From NCBI RefSeq assembly GCF_022682495.2, contig NC_071388.1, forward strand, positions 175,427,622-175,491,621: a DNA stretch of 64,000 nucleotides, read 5' to 3'. How positions within the stretch are numbered: position 1 is the stretch's first letter; each line of letters opens with the position of its first letter. The position numbers and the translations under genes were made by a program. The DNA is from Desmodus rotundus (lineage: Eukaryota; Chordata; Mammalia; Chiroptera; Phyllostomidae). Below are positions 12,386-23,565 of the stretch, piece by piece. The notes beneath the pieces were generated by a model that did no database searches, was not told where the DNA came from, and worked only from the letters and a program-made list of their open reading frames with translations.

Positions 12386-12599
12386 GCTCTGGCTGGTGTG
12401 GCTCAGTGGATTGAGTGCCGACCTGTGAATAAACTGAAAGTTCGCTGGTTTGATTCCCAGTCAGGGCATATGCCTGGGTTGCAGGCCAGGTCCCCAGTTG
12501 GGGGTGTGGGAGACACAGTTGATTTATGTATGTTCCTCACATCAATGTTTCTTTCAATGTTTCTTTCAATGTCTCTTTCTCCCTTCCTTCCTCTCACTA

Positions 12600-12635
<36 letters not shown>

Positions 12636-12648
12636 AAACAAACCTTTT
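12386..12648 (+). mobile_element. Ves SINE
   Basis: Complete sense Ves: ctggctggtgtggctcagtg with an A-box-like motif, ggtttgattcccagtcaggg with a B-box-like motif, a pyrimidine-rich 3' half and an expanded tail at 12600-12637 of about ten TAAA units. Open frames running through it on both strands are SINE artefacts. Confidence 0.95.
12600..12637. repeat. (TAAA)n in the Ves tail
   Basis: About ten TAAA units forming the 3' tail of the Ves element. Confidence 0.9.
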
Positions 12649-13099
12649 AAAAATATACATGTAGGTATATGTTTACTTCAAAAGATGAACAATAATGGTC
12701 AAATCACAATGAGTATAAGAGGAAAAACAACCCATAGTAATGGCTAAACAAAGTGGGAGTTTGACAGTCTTCTATACATATCAACTGTGCTCATTCGGTT
12801 GACACTGGTACTCAAGTGTTCTATGTCTTTTCAGCTTTTTGTACTTTTTCCTATAAATTACTGCAAGGAGAGTGACAATGTATCTAAAAGTAATGTGAAT
12901 TTCTCTCAAGTTACATCAGTTTTGGCTTTGTGTACTATAAATCTCTGTACATTGCATAGAATTTAGGGTTGTTATATCTTTTTATGTATGTATCCTCTAC
13001 AAATGTTATGAAACTTCTATTTATATCCCTGGTAAAATTTTTTCTGGGCTAAAGTTACTTTATGTGATGGTAAAATATCTCTCAGGCTCTCGTATGACT
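12649..13099. other. no assignable feature
   Basis: AT-rich, no gene recognised. Confidence 0.35.
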
Positions 13100-13827
13100 A
13101 GTGTTTATGTGTGACATATATTTCTCTTTTTACTTTTCACCTCTCTATGTCTTTATATTTAAAGTGGGTTTATTTTAAAGGAAATATAATAATCGTTTTC
13201 TCATTCATTTTGAAATCTCTGAATACAATTGTGCTTTTCTACTACTTAAATTTAACAAATTTATTAGTATGTTTGGATTTCAATCTACCATCTTTCTATT
13301 TATTTTGCTAATTTCCCACCTTTTCCTTTGTTCCTCTTTTTTTTCTTCTTTCTTTCTTACTGTCTGGGGAATAGTTTAGCTTTCTTTCCATTTTTATTTC
13401 TGTTTCTGTCTTAATGATTATACTACTTTTGATTTCTTAGTGCTTTTCTAGAGTGTACAATATAGACCTCTTGATCAACACAATGTACTGTCAAATGAGA
13501 AGGTGCCATTTTATGTCTCATTTAAAAACCTTATGACACATTACTTCAATTTCCACCTTCCCATCATCTATGTTTTTGCTTCACATAGCTTTCTTTCACA
13601 TATGTAATAAATCCTATGATATTTTGTTACAGTTTTCCTTAGGATATTTATATTTTAAATTAATCAGAAAGTAAAAAAAGAATCTGTATTTGCTGCCTTT
13701 TTTCATTTGGTTGATTTGATTAAATTTTTATTTGGCATCATCTTATGGGCATTGAACTCTATTATTGATAAGACTGCAGGTCTACAGTCAGTGAATTCTC
13801 AGCTTCATTTGTCTGAAAAGTATATTT
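13100..13827 (-). mobile_element. ancient LINE (L1/HAL1-like), antisense
   Basis: T-rich sequence with weak resemblance to antisense old L1/HAL1, for example the part cattgaactctattattg followed by tttgtctgaaaagtatattt. It may be the right-hand neighbour of the piece at 14400-15240, split by the L1 fragment at 13828. Low certainty. Confidence 0.3.
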
Positions 13828-14345
13828 CCCATCTTTATTTTTATGTTCATTGCAGTGTTTTTACAATAACCAAGATTTGGAAGCAGTCCAAGTGTCCATG
13901 AGAAGAGAGTAGATAAAAAAGCTTTGGTACATTTACACAATGGAATATTATTCGGCTGTAAAAATGAAGCCAGTATTACTTTTTGTGACAGAATGTATGG
14001 ACCTGGAGGATATTATGCTAGTTGAAACAAGCACCATGTGATTTCACTCATATGTGGAATCTAATGAACAAAATGAACCAATAAACAAAATAGAGACAGA
14101 CTCATGGTTGAGAGAGCAGGATGACAGCTGTGATGCAGTTGGGTCAGAGAGTAGAAGGATTGAACAAAAAAAAAAAAAAGAAGAAGAAACTCATGGACAG
14201 GTACAGCAGTGTGGTGACTGCTAGGTGATTGCAGGAGTGGCGGAGGATGTGGAGGAGGATGTAAAGGGAATAAACGGTGGTGGATGGAGATATAATTTGG
14301 GTGGCGAACACAATACAGTATACAGATTGTGTGTTGTAAAATATA
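13828..14345 (+). mobile_element. L1 3' fragment (ORF2 end and 3'UTR)
   Basis: Sense L1: atgttcattgcagtgttttt, accaagatttggaagcagtc, cacaatggaatattattcgg, atttcactcatatgtggaat, then 3'UTR. The ORF2 frame is broken; a 14-A run occurs at about 14167. It appears inserted into antisense LINE sequence on both sides. Confidence 0.8.
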
Positions 14346-14399
14346 GTTATATAAAGTTATATATGATTATGTAAAATTATATATGTATATCTTTGCTAG

Positions 14400-15240
14400 A
14401 TAAATGTTTCTGAATCAACATTTTATCACTAATTTAATGATGTCACACCACTGTATTCTTCCCTTGAATATTTCTCATAAGAAATCTGTTAACTTTTTTT
14501 GTCTGTTTTTCACATTCGATGTTGTTTTCTCTGCCTGTATTTTTGTCTTAGTTTTAGTATTTTTATTTATGTATTTCTGTATAATTCTCCCTGTGGGTAG
14601 CTAAGATTCTTGGATTTGTACTTTGTCATTGGTTCTTAATTTTGTACACATGTTGACCATTATCTCTTTTAATTTTTCCTGTATTTCTTTTTCTTCTCCC
14701 GTAGGATTTCAATTTTGTGTATGTATGTTAGGCAAGTATTATATGTACGTTGTGCCCCTTAACTCTTGGATGCTTTATTATAGTTAGCTGGCTTTTTTTA
14801 AAAAAACCATTTTTCTCTTTATCTTTCAAATAGGATAATTCACATGAACCTACCTGCAAGTTCATTGGATGTTTCTTCATATATAATATTCTGATTTTAG
14901 TTTCTATCATTCCCATTTGAATTTTTAATGTTCTATGTTTCAGCTAAATTTGTATACTTATGTTTCCTACCTTTTACACTAGATTTAGTGTTATATGTTT
15001 TCTTTTTTATAGACTCTCATTATTTTTTAATATATAGCAATGTGTGTAGAAGAAATTAGAAACTATGCTAAACAGCATTTACATACTGGGCATATCTCTT
15101 CTTTTTATTCAGACTATTATGATTCACTGTTGAGTCATTCTATTCATTGGTGGAGCTGTCTTTGGGGTTTTGTTTTATCTATACCTTCAATTCACCACAG
15201 ATTTCAACCATTATCACAGTATAAAGTTGTGATCCTAATC
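14400..15240 (-). mobile_element. ancient LINE ORF1-like, antisense
   Basis: T-rich with weak similarity to antisense L1/HAL1 ORF1: ctccctgtgggtagctaaga, ttcttggatttgtac, attatctcttttaa, tttcttcttctcc-like parts. No frame survives. Family uncertain. Confidence 0.3.
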
Positions 15241-15260
15241 TTATTTAAAAAATATTTTAT

Positions 15261-17186
15261 TCCACCAAAAAACTACTAGACCTATTAAGTGCATTTGACA
15301 AAACATCAGGATCAAAGTCAATATTCAGAAGTTGAAGGTATTTTTGTACACTAACAATGAAATATCAGAAACAGAAATCAGGAAGAAAATCCTATTTGCT
15401 ATAGCAACAAGAAAAATAAAGTGCCTAGGAATAAATCTAAGCAAGGAGATAAAAGACCTGTACTCAGAAAACTACACAACACTAAAGAAAGAAATTAAGG
15501 GAGACACAAATAAATAGAAGCATATACCATGTTCATGGATTGGAATAATTAACATCATCAAAATGCCCACTACCCAAAGCAATTTATAGATTCAACACAA
15601 TCCCTATTAAAAGACCAATGACATATTCACAGATATAGAACAAACATTTCAAAAATTTATATGGAACCATAAACAACCCTGAATGGCCACAACAATTTGA
15701 GAAAAAAGAACAAAGTAAGAGAGATCACAATACCTGACATCAAACTATATTACAAGTCCGTGGTAATCAAAACAGCCTGATACTGGCATAAGAACAAACA
15801 AATGTGGAACAGAATAGACAGCCTAGAAATAAACCCAAGTCTCTGTGGTCAGTTAATACTTAACAAAGGAGCATAAAATGGAGTAAAAATAGCCTTTTCA
15901 ACAAAAGATGTTGGGAGAACTGGACAGCTACACGCAAAAAAAAAAAATGGAACTGGACCACCAACTCACATCATTCACAAAAATAAATTCAAGATAGATA
16001 AAAGACTTAAATATAAGTCATGAACCCATAAAAGTCCTAGAGGAGAACATAGGCAGGAAAGTCTGGTATTCCACACAGCAATATTTTCACCAAAAAGTCC
16101 CCTAGAGCAAGGGACATAAAGGAAATAATAAACAAATGGGACTTCATCAAAATAAAAAGCTTCTGCACGGCTAAAGAAAACACCAGCAAAATGAAAAGGG
16201 AACCAAACATATGGGAAAATATGTTTGCAAATGATAATTCTGACAAGGGTTCGATCTCCAAAATAAATAAAGAACTCACAAGACTCTACTGTAGGAAGAC
16301 AAACAATCCAATTAAAAATGGACAAAGACCTGAAAAGACACTTCTCCAAGGAGGACATGAAGAGGGCCCCAAGACATCTGAAAGGATGCTCAGCATCACT
16401 AGTCATCAGAGAGATGCATATTAAAACCACAATGAGATACCACTTCACACCTCTCAGAATAGCCATCATAAACAAATCAACAAACAACAAGTGCTGGTGA
16501 GGTTGTGGAGAAAAGGGAACCCTAGTGCACTGTTGGTGGGAATGCAGACTGGTGCAGCCACTGTGGAAAACAGTATGGAATTTCCTCAGAAAACTAAAAA
16601 TGGAACTGCCTTTGACCCAGCAATTCCACTGCTGGGATTATGCACTAAGAATCCTGAAACACTATTCCAATAGAACCTATGCACCCCAATGTTCATAGCC
16701 AGGCAATTCATGATAGCCAAGTGTTGGAAGCAATCCAAGTGCCCATCAGTAAATGAGTGGATCAAAAAGCTATGGTGCATTTACACAATGAAATACTACA
16801 CAGTAGCAAGAAAGAAGGTGCTCCTACCCTTCACAATAGCACTGATAGATCTTGAGAGCATTATGCTAAGTGAAATAGACCAGGCAGTGAAAGACAAACC
16901 ATATGATCTCACCTATAAGTGTAACCTAATCAACAAAACAAACAAGCAAGCAAGATATAATCAGAGACTTTGAAATAAAGCACAAACTGAGAGTAACCAG
17001 AGGGGAGGAGAAGAGGGGATAATGGGGGGGAAATGGGAATATTCATCAAAGAACATGTATAAAGGAAGCATGGACAAAGCCAAAGGGGGTAGAAAGGAGG
17101 GAGGGAGGTGAGCATGGGTGTGGCAGGGAGGAGAGGAGGGGGTAAAACGGAGACAACTATACTTGAACAACAATAAAAAAATAAAA
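15261..17186 (+). mobile_element. 5'-truncated L1 with 16-bp TSD
   Basis: Begins inside ORF2 (ctactagacctattaagtgc), runs through the ORF2 3' half, a polypurine 3'UTR (~16980-17150) and the terminus acaactatacttgaacaaca with an A-rich tail. The TSD ttaaaaaatattttat at 15245-15260 and 17187-17202 is perfect over 16 bp, although part of it overlaps the A-rich tail. The 3'UTR matches the L1 tail at 37006-37197. This is one of the better preserved L1s here. Confidence 0.92.
15330..16973 (+). pseudogene. L1 ORF2p C-terminal remnant
   Basis: ORF2p supplies endonuclease and reverse transcriptase for L1 mobility. Only the part after the catalytic RT core is present. Frames in order: 15332-15517 (KILFAIATRKIKCLGINLSK), 16191-16424 ([12 protein letters not shown]), 16318-16500 ([20 protein letters not shown]), 16491-16673 ([20 protein letters not shown]) and 16689-16973 (VNEWIKKLWCIYTMKYY). 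Successive segments sit in different frames or are cut by stops. The endonuclease and the RT catalytic aspartates are absent because of 5' truncation. Non-functional. Confidence 0.88.
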
Positions 17187-17202
17187 TTAAAAAATATTTT
17201 AT

Positions 17203-17818
17203 AATCCCCAAATTGGAGATAATTACTATATTTAAGAAGCTGTTATATAAGTTTGATAAGAAAACTGTGTTTTAATTATTTTACCTCAAATGTACATGCT
17301 GATAGTTCTGTAGAAATCAGTCAATCATTTACAGTAAGGTATGTTTAAGAGAGAAAGGAAAAACTATATTCATAGAAAAATACTGTGATGAATAAAAGAA
17401 TTCATGCCAGAATTTTTCAGAGGAAAGACAGAAACACAACTGAACAGTTATTCTTCACATGTACCTTTCTTCTATATATTTGAAAATTTAGAATAAATAT
17501 TTATCAATATCCTTACTGTATAGTTTGTTTTAAAATAAATTGCTGACGAGTTACTATGAATATTAAGGTAAAGGAAAAGAAGCCAATGGGAAAAAACTTT
17601 TTCAATTAAAACCTCTACTTGGAGGTTTAATCACAAGTATAAGAAGTTTTTGAAAGGTTGTTATCTATTAACAACACACCTATTAATAAGTTGTGTTAAT
17701 AGAATAACGAAATGGAATAAAATGAATGTATCTAACTGTAAGGCCAGAAAAATGTCACGAGTCGTGGGTATCTTTAGTCTGTCCTCCATGCTATAGGCAA
17801 GGGAACTAATTTCACTAA
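17203..17818. other. no assignable feature
   Basis: AT-rich flank of the L1 insertion. No gene recognised. Confidence 0.4.
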
Positions 17819-18200
17819 TGCAACCAAATGCAGGTCCGGCTGCCTGCCCCTTTGAAAGCCAGTAGTTGAAAGACTGGTACTGATGTAAAGGAAAGGGACT
17901 TTGTTCAGGTGCCAGTAACCTGGAAGATGAGGAACTCATCTCAAAGCCCATCTAAGCATCTCAGGCATCGTGTGGGAAAAGGGGAACTAAGGAATTTCTG
18001 GCGATGCGCAGTTTCTCAGCTCTGCTCTGGGGTGCTTCAGCGTTATCTCCTGCGTGCGTCATCGTGTAGTGCCATCGCTCCATCCACAGCTTCACTGCTG
18101 ACATCTGGGAGCAGGACATATAGGCAGCCTTTCTGCTGGTTCTGATATGACTTGCTGATGCACAATTTCTTGTGGTCAGGGTCATTCCTTGGTTAAGCAG
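17819..18200 (-). mobile_element. ERV LTR-like, antisense
   Basis: Reverse complement contains a segment in the order ctttgagatgagttcctc, ttccaggttactggcacctg, aacaaagtccctttcctt, ending tttggttgca. This parallels the R/U5 part of the LTRs at 21584-22372 and 30467-30817. The presumed U3 part differs, so this is a different subfamily or a recombinant. The left end (t17819) fits TG...CA; the right end is uncertain. Confidence 0.5.
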
Positions 18201-20389
18201 GAGCTGCGACTGCTCATATCTATAAAATACTTATAAGGAAACTTTTAATAATGAATCTTCTATGCTTTAGTACAGCCTATTCTATAATTACCACCTGACT
18301 AGTATATTATGCTTACTTCAATCACTGTTACACTACTATCAATAAAGAAGCCAATGCTTTATCATTTTTTCTTTAAAATTATTAGTGGGGATATATTCCT
18401 TTTTTACTTATACTCTGCAGTGTACTTTAAGCCATCATGGAAAAATCCCATAGTAATATCTGTACAGGTATTGTATTACATTTAAGGGAAGAAAAATGGC
18501 AAGAATCTTTGCCAAACTTAAATAAAATAGGGCATTATGCTCATATGCATATGTAGAAACAAAGATAGAACATTTGGTATACAATATCATTTGGTTTCTT
18601 AAGACAATCTGCTTCCTAAGGTATTCACTTCTAATAAGCTTATCATTTCTTGGCAGCAATTGTGCTAATTGAAATATTAGAGATCCTGGTATTTCATCTT
18701 CAAACTAGAACCAGGAGATGCGTTTCTGTGAGTATGATATGATAGCCAATATACACTTTTCGAAAGCTCTCATGACTCACAATATTTTCCTGCAATCTAG
18801 CTCACAACACATTTTAAAAAAGTAAAATTATTCATTTAAAGCATCACCATCCAAACCCATCTTCAAACCACTCTAATTAAACATTTCCTATCACTTGGGC
18901 CAACATAAGTTGTGTGTAAAGGTCTTACTGGCAAACAGCTCTGTATTTATTCTTGATTCTCAAGAAGTTCTAATTTCCACATTTTCTCTCAATGTAAGCA
19001 TTCAACATGTTTCTGACTTTAGAAACCATTTTATTTCAAGCTTCTACCCTAGGCTAATTATGCAATGTTATTTTTAGTGACAATGATTTAAATCTATACT
19101 CTATGTAACTAAATCTCATGTCTTTTCAACCAAAAGCCTAAACTTACATCTAATTGTAATTTCTCTAGAGTGAATTATCACCTTCTTAATGGCAAACTAT
19201 AGAAATACAAATATTCCCCAGCAAACATAATCATTCTTGCCATAGTCCCTACATCATATCATAATCATCCAGATACTAAGTACAAATCCATTCGAGACAA
19301 TGTCGGTAATTTCCTTTTCCATGCTGGATTTGCGTTCACTTTTACCTTAACAATACCTTACTTTGAAACTCTAAACTTCTTATTAATAAATACCAAGCAA
19401 ATTGAAAACAAGGTTAAATAAAATAGCAGATCACATTCCAATGATTAACCCACATGTGCTAAAACAATGAATAAACTTCAAACTAAGACGGTTACACTGA
19501 AAAATGGACATGTATATAGGTGCTGTGTGGGCTGCCGTCTTCTTCCACTGACCGTCTGCAATGGAGAAATGAATTGTACATGGAATACATTTCAGTTCTT
19601 AGCTTTCATGCTCTTATTTCCTCAAAAACCCACCATGTTACCAAAATTTCTTTTCTACCTTTCAACTCCTTTGACAAAGATCCTAGTTGAATCCCTCATC
19701 ATAGGTCACAGAAGTTATAGCAAGAGTATTCACCTGGCCTCCATTACTCTAAATTATCTCTTAAATTTATTCTTTTCTTGCCAAAGAACAATTTTTTTAT
19801 AAGTAGAGAAAACAGACTATCACTCTTGTATCTGCTCATTAAAAAATAGCACTTTTACCTCACCTGTAGAGTACTCTCTAGTGTTACCTGCACGGCAAGG
19901 TCGTGACTACATTCAGACTGGTCCATGTATTCAAACAAGTTTAATTTTCTTAAATCATTTACACAGCATGACTAAATCTTACATTACTCATTTGAACAGG
20001 AAATTTTTACCACAAAAATTTGTTAAAGTTTATTGAAATAATGTATAAAAGTTTAACTTGAAGTTCACACACAAACAATATTCCACACAGACAATATTCC
20101 ATAAGACAATATTTAGCACTAAAATTCATTTATGCCTCCTCCCTTTACTTACTATGTTTCTAGGTTTTTAATTTTCTAGTCATATCAGAATAAATAAAAC
20201 ATAAAACACATTAGCAAGATTCTATTTTTTATGCCTTTGATTACTTTTTAATACACAAACTGCTCAAATCTTTATTGTAGTGCCACCTGCTTTCTTGAAA
20301 AATTTTTGGTCTATTCAGCTCAAATTAATTGTTTCTACTTCTGTTCACTCATACAATTTTGGTTAATCACTTGAAAGTACATTATGGTC
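18201..20389. other. no assignable feature
   Basis: Over 2 kb of AT-rich DNA without recognised genes or clearly identified repeats. The longest open frame (19467-19802, 111 codons, plus) has no recognised domain. Confidence 0.35.
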
Positions 20390-20575
20390 AATGAAAGAAA
20401 AATTGATAAGTTGGACTTCATTAAAATTAAACTCATCTTCTCTCCAAAAGACCTCTAAAGAGAATGAAAACATAAGACACCAACCAGAAGGAAATCTTTG
20501 CAAAATACACGTCTCATAAAATACTGTTATCCAAAATATACAAAGAGCTCTTAAGCCTCAAGAAATAAACAACCC
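20390..20575 (+). mobile_element. old L1M ORF2, piece 1
   Basis: Sense L1 ORF2: gataagttggacttcattaa, aacataagacaccaaccaga, atccaaaatatacaaagagc, then aagaaataaacaaccc, where the MLT1 insertion begins. One element with the pieces at 20948-21395, 21573-21583 and 22373-22910. Confidence 0.75.
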
Positions 20576-20947
20576 TGTCTTAGCTCAGACTGCTATTCTG
20601 AAAAAAACAAAAACTTGGTGGCTTGTAAACTATAGGAATTTATTGGTCATGGTTCTAGAGGCTAGGGGCCTGAGATTGTGTGCCAGCATGGTTGGGTTCT
20701 CGTGGAGCCCTCCTCCAGTTTACAGATGGCAGACTTCTCCTTGTATCCTCAGGTGAGAAGAACAGAAAAACAAGTTCACTCGTGACTCTTACAAGGGCAC
20801 TCATGCAATTCTTCAGGGCTCCACCCCCCAAAACCTCATATAACCCTCTAATGACCTCCAAAAGACCCACCTCCTAATACCATCATATCGGTGGGTAGGG
20901 TTTCAACATATAAACTTTGGGTGGACATAGGCTTTCAGTTCATAACA
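20576..20947 (-). mobile_element. MLT1 LTR (ERVL-MaLR), antisense
   Basis: Begins tgtcttagctcagactgc and ends ttcagttcataaca, the complement of the MLT1 layout (tgttatggactgaa ... gcagcccgaacggactaagaca). Internal hallmarks: cctcctaataccatcat, gtttcaacatataaac, cttacaagggcactcatg. It splits the L1M ORF2. I could not identify a clean 5-bp TSD. Confidence 0.85.
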
Positions 20948-21395
20948 ACATAGATTAAAAATGAACTAAAGATCTGGACCTCACCAATGAAAATATTCAG
21001 GTGGCAAACAAACAAAAGATGCTCAACAATAACATCATCAAAGACTTGCAAATTAAAACTCTGAGATATAACTGAACAACTATTTGAATAGCTAACATCC
21101 AAATCACTGACAACGTCAAATGCTGGGAAGGATTTCGAGCAACATGAACTCTTATTTCTTGTTCATGGGAATGGTAAATAGTTTAAATGATTTGGAAAAT
21201 AATTTCGACTTTTAAAAAATATATATAATTTTACCATATGATCTAGCAATTGTACTCCCAAATGAGTTGAAAACTCATTTCAACGCAAAAGCCTATAAAT
21301 GGATGTTTATGGCAGCTTTACTCTTAATTGCCCAAATTTAGAAACAATAAGGACACCCTTTAATAGATTAATGGATAAGCAAATTATAATTCATA
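20948..21395 (+). mobile_element. old L1M ORF2, piece 2
   Basis: ORF2 resumes: aaaatgaactaaagatctgg, aacaaaagatgctcaacaat, gcaaattaaaactctgagat, ccatatgatctagcaattgt, ggataagcaaattataattc. Then comes the 177-bp insert at the TA. Confidence 0.75.
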
Positions 21396-21572
21396 AGTTT
21401 TCACTTAGCATCGCGACTAGGTTCTGCAATGTCAAGCAAAATGACATATACTGAAGCAAATTTTACCATATACTAATTAATATAAATAAGAATGAAGTTC
21501 CTGTGGCGTCTCATCATTATAATGGAATGACATTGAACAAAACAACATTATTCGAGGACCTGCTGCACCTCA
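21396..21572. mobile_element. unassigned 177-bp insert at a TA
   Basis: The L1 host runs aattataattca, TA, [insert], TA, caatgaaat. Intact L1 has 'attcatacaatggaat' here, so removing the insert and one TA restores the host. TA duplication suggests a Tc1/mariner/pogo-type cut-and-paste event, but I see no convincing terminal inverted repeats (left agttttcacttagc, right ctgctgcacctca). Family not recognised. Confidence 0.6.
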
Positions 21573-21583
21573 TACAATGAAAT

Positions 21584-22372
21584 TGTGACCAAATAAAAGG
21601 AATGGAGTTTCAGCTCCCTGTTGCCGCAAAAGCCGCACTTGCGAGGCAGATGCTGCTACAGAAGAAGGAAAGAGGTTTTATTCAGGTGCTGCTCCACTGG
21701 GAGAATGGTGGACTCCTGTCTCAAAGCCCCTCTCCTCAGAAAGACCAAGACAAAATCCAATGTCCAGAGCTCCTGCTCCAATTTAAAATACAGTCCTTTG
21801 GAGCCCACAGGCAGCTCCTAAGTGGTCATAGTCCCTATTCAGGCAGCTTAGCTTATTCCTGGCTGCTGTTCATTTTAGGCTCCCTCCTGCTAAGGCCACG
21901 TAACCCATGGAGAGAACAGGCCAGTGCACCATGCAAGTGCAAATCACAAGCAAGAGAGTGTGACCTTCTTTTCCCCCTGGGATTGTATTAGGTTGGCTGT
22001 GTGGGTGTGGGACAGACTAAGTGCTTTCTCAAAATGACCTATTAATTTCTCACACTTTTAGGCCTTTTGGGTGGGTCTACCTCTCAATCAAACCCTTCTT
22101 TTCCCGGGCTACACTGACAGGACTCCCCTGCACCATTGTGACTTCTCTGGTGCATGTGCCTGCTGTTCCCAAGTCTCACCCCTAATCTGGTACTAGAGGT
22201 GGAGGGGAAGGGTTTTTTCTACCCAATTATCTTGCTAACTTTTGCACACTCAGGCCCTATCCATTGATATTTCTAGCTTTCTCCACAGTCAGCGTAAGAA
22301 CATCCTCCTGCCCCCATCTTAGCCAATAGGGGAGAGTCCCCAGAGCTCTGAGCAGACAGTCTACTTGCAGCA
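21584..22372 (-). mobile_element. solo ERV LTR (class I-like), antisense, 789 bp
   Basis: Starts tgtgaccaaa and ends ttgcagca, a TG...CA boundary. It has a 4-bp TSD aaat (21580-21583, 22373-22376), and the L1 host resumes exactly. In sense orientation: U3 begins tgctgcaagtagactgtc; a segment tagaaatatcaatggatagg; a polyadenylation signal in cacctgaataaaacctct; and an R/U5 like the LTR at 30467. A 4-bp TSD is typical of gammaretrovirus-like proviruses. No internal retroviral genes are adjacent, so this is a solo LTR. Confidence 0.85.
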
Positions 22373-22910
22373 AAATGATGTTTAGTAAGAAAAGAAATGA
22401 GCTATCAAGATATGAAAAGAGATGGATGAACCTTAAATGCCCACTACGAAGGGGAAAAAGACAATCTGAAAAGATTAGAAACTGTAGGATCCTAATCAAA
22501 TGATATATAAAAAAGGCAAAACTAAGGAGATGGTACGATTAGTGCTTACCAAAGGCTGGGGATAGGGAGGAAGGAAGGAATGGTGGAACACAGAGAATTT
22601 TTAAGGCAGTGAAACTACTCTTTATGATACTTAATGGTGGATACATGGACACGAACATTTTTAATACTCATAGAATACGGAACATGGACTTTGTAATGTA
22701 AAACATGGACTCCAGTTAAATAATGTACAGTATTATTTGATGGACTGTAAGAAATGTACCACACTAATTCTAGAGATTAATAGGCGAAACTCTTGGTCAG
22801 GATCCCCTAAACAAGGTTGGGGTGGTGAAGGGAGTGTGGGAACTTTCTGTTCAATTTTTCTACAAACCTAAAACTGATCTAAAAAATAAAGTTCTAATAA
22901 TTATAAAAAT
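22373..22910 (+). mobile_element. old L1M 3' end and 3'UTR, last piece
   Basis: Resumes aaagaaatgagctatcaaga, then a 3'UTR with gaaactactctttatgatac, taatggtggatacatg, gtaccacactaattc, aacctaaaactgatctaaaa and aataaagttc. This is the L1M 3'UTR layout ending in its polyadenylation signal. Confidence 0.8.
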
Positions 22911-23449
22911 GTGTTGCATAGTAACACATTTCACACTTCTGAGAAAATGTTGTCCTTATCAATTTTCTATGACTGATTTTATCTTTTGCATGAATCACTA
23001 CCCTTTGATGTGTGTGTGAAGATTAATTTATAATTAATGATACCTTCTTTATGTTCAATCTAAACATCTTGTTTTTGAAAGCTCCAATTTTCAGGTAAAT
23101 CTTCAGCCCTCTTGCTTGCCTACCTCTGATCACTCTGCCTCAGCCCAGCCTGTGGCACCTGGGTATTCTGGAGGGTTTATGCACTCTGTGTAGCCAAGAG
23201 CAGGATGAAACAGATAATTTCCTATTCTTTGTCCTACACACTCTCTTCTGAGTCTCATCACCATTGGTCCAGAAGGGTTATATTTTTGAATAGGATGCAC
23301 CTTAAAATTCTAGATTGGAAAGAATTTCCTTTTTATGTGATGAACACTTGTTTTCTAAGCCTAGCAGGGCAGGTATATTGTTGATATAGGTGGGAAGCTA
23401 GTTAGGGATTACACTTCCAAAAATATATGACATAATTGAGAGTCATAGC
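22911..23449. other. no assignable feature
   Basis: Mixed composition, slightly less AT-rich at 23090-23290. No gene or repeat recognised. Confidence 0.35.
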
Positions 23450-23565
23450 ACCACCTATAATAGAGTAATGGTAAAAATACTACCATACAGTTTTGCTGGG
23501 TGGATTAAATGAGTATTCCTTTATTCCTGAAAGTGCCTAACATATGGTAAACTACATAGGTAGAA
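23450..23565 (+). mobile_element. MIR relic
   Basis: Sense MIR 3' half: tgctgggtggattaaatgag, then gtgcctaacatatggtaaac. Confidence 0.5.

Noticed and set aside
12386..12480. tRNA gene (A- and B-box-like motifs)
   Set aside because: Part of a SINE; no complete tRNA cloverleaf or anticodon arm context.
12398..12660. Open frames of 70 (plus) and 85 (minus) codons
   Set aside because: Both run through a Ves SINE and its TAAA tail; not genes.
15975..16490. 171-codon minus-strand open frame
   Set aside because: Antisense to L1 ORF2; the sense strand gives recognisable ORF2p peptides.
20576..20947. TSD for the MLT1 insertion
   Set aside because: aaccc on the left and acata on the right do not match; no duplication claimed.
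21584..22372. Provirus with retroviral genes
   Set aside because: L1 resumes on both sides at the TSD, so only a solo LTR is present.
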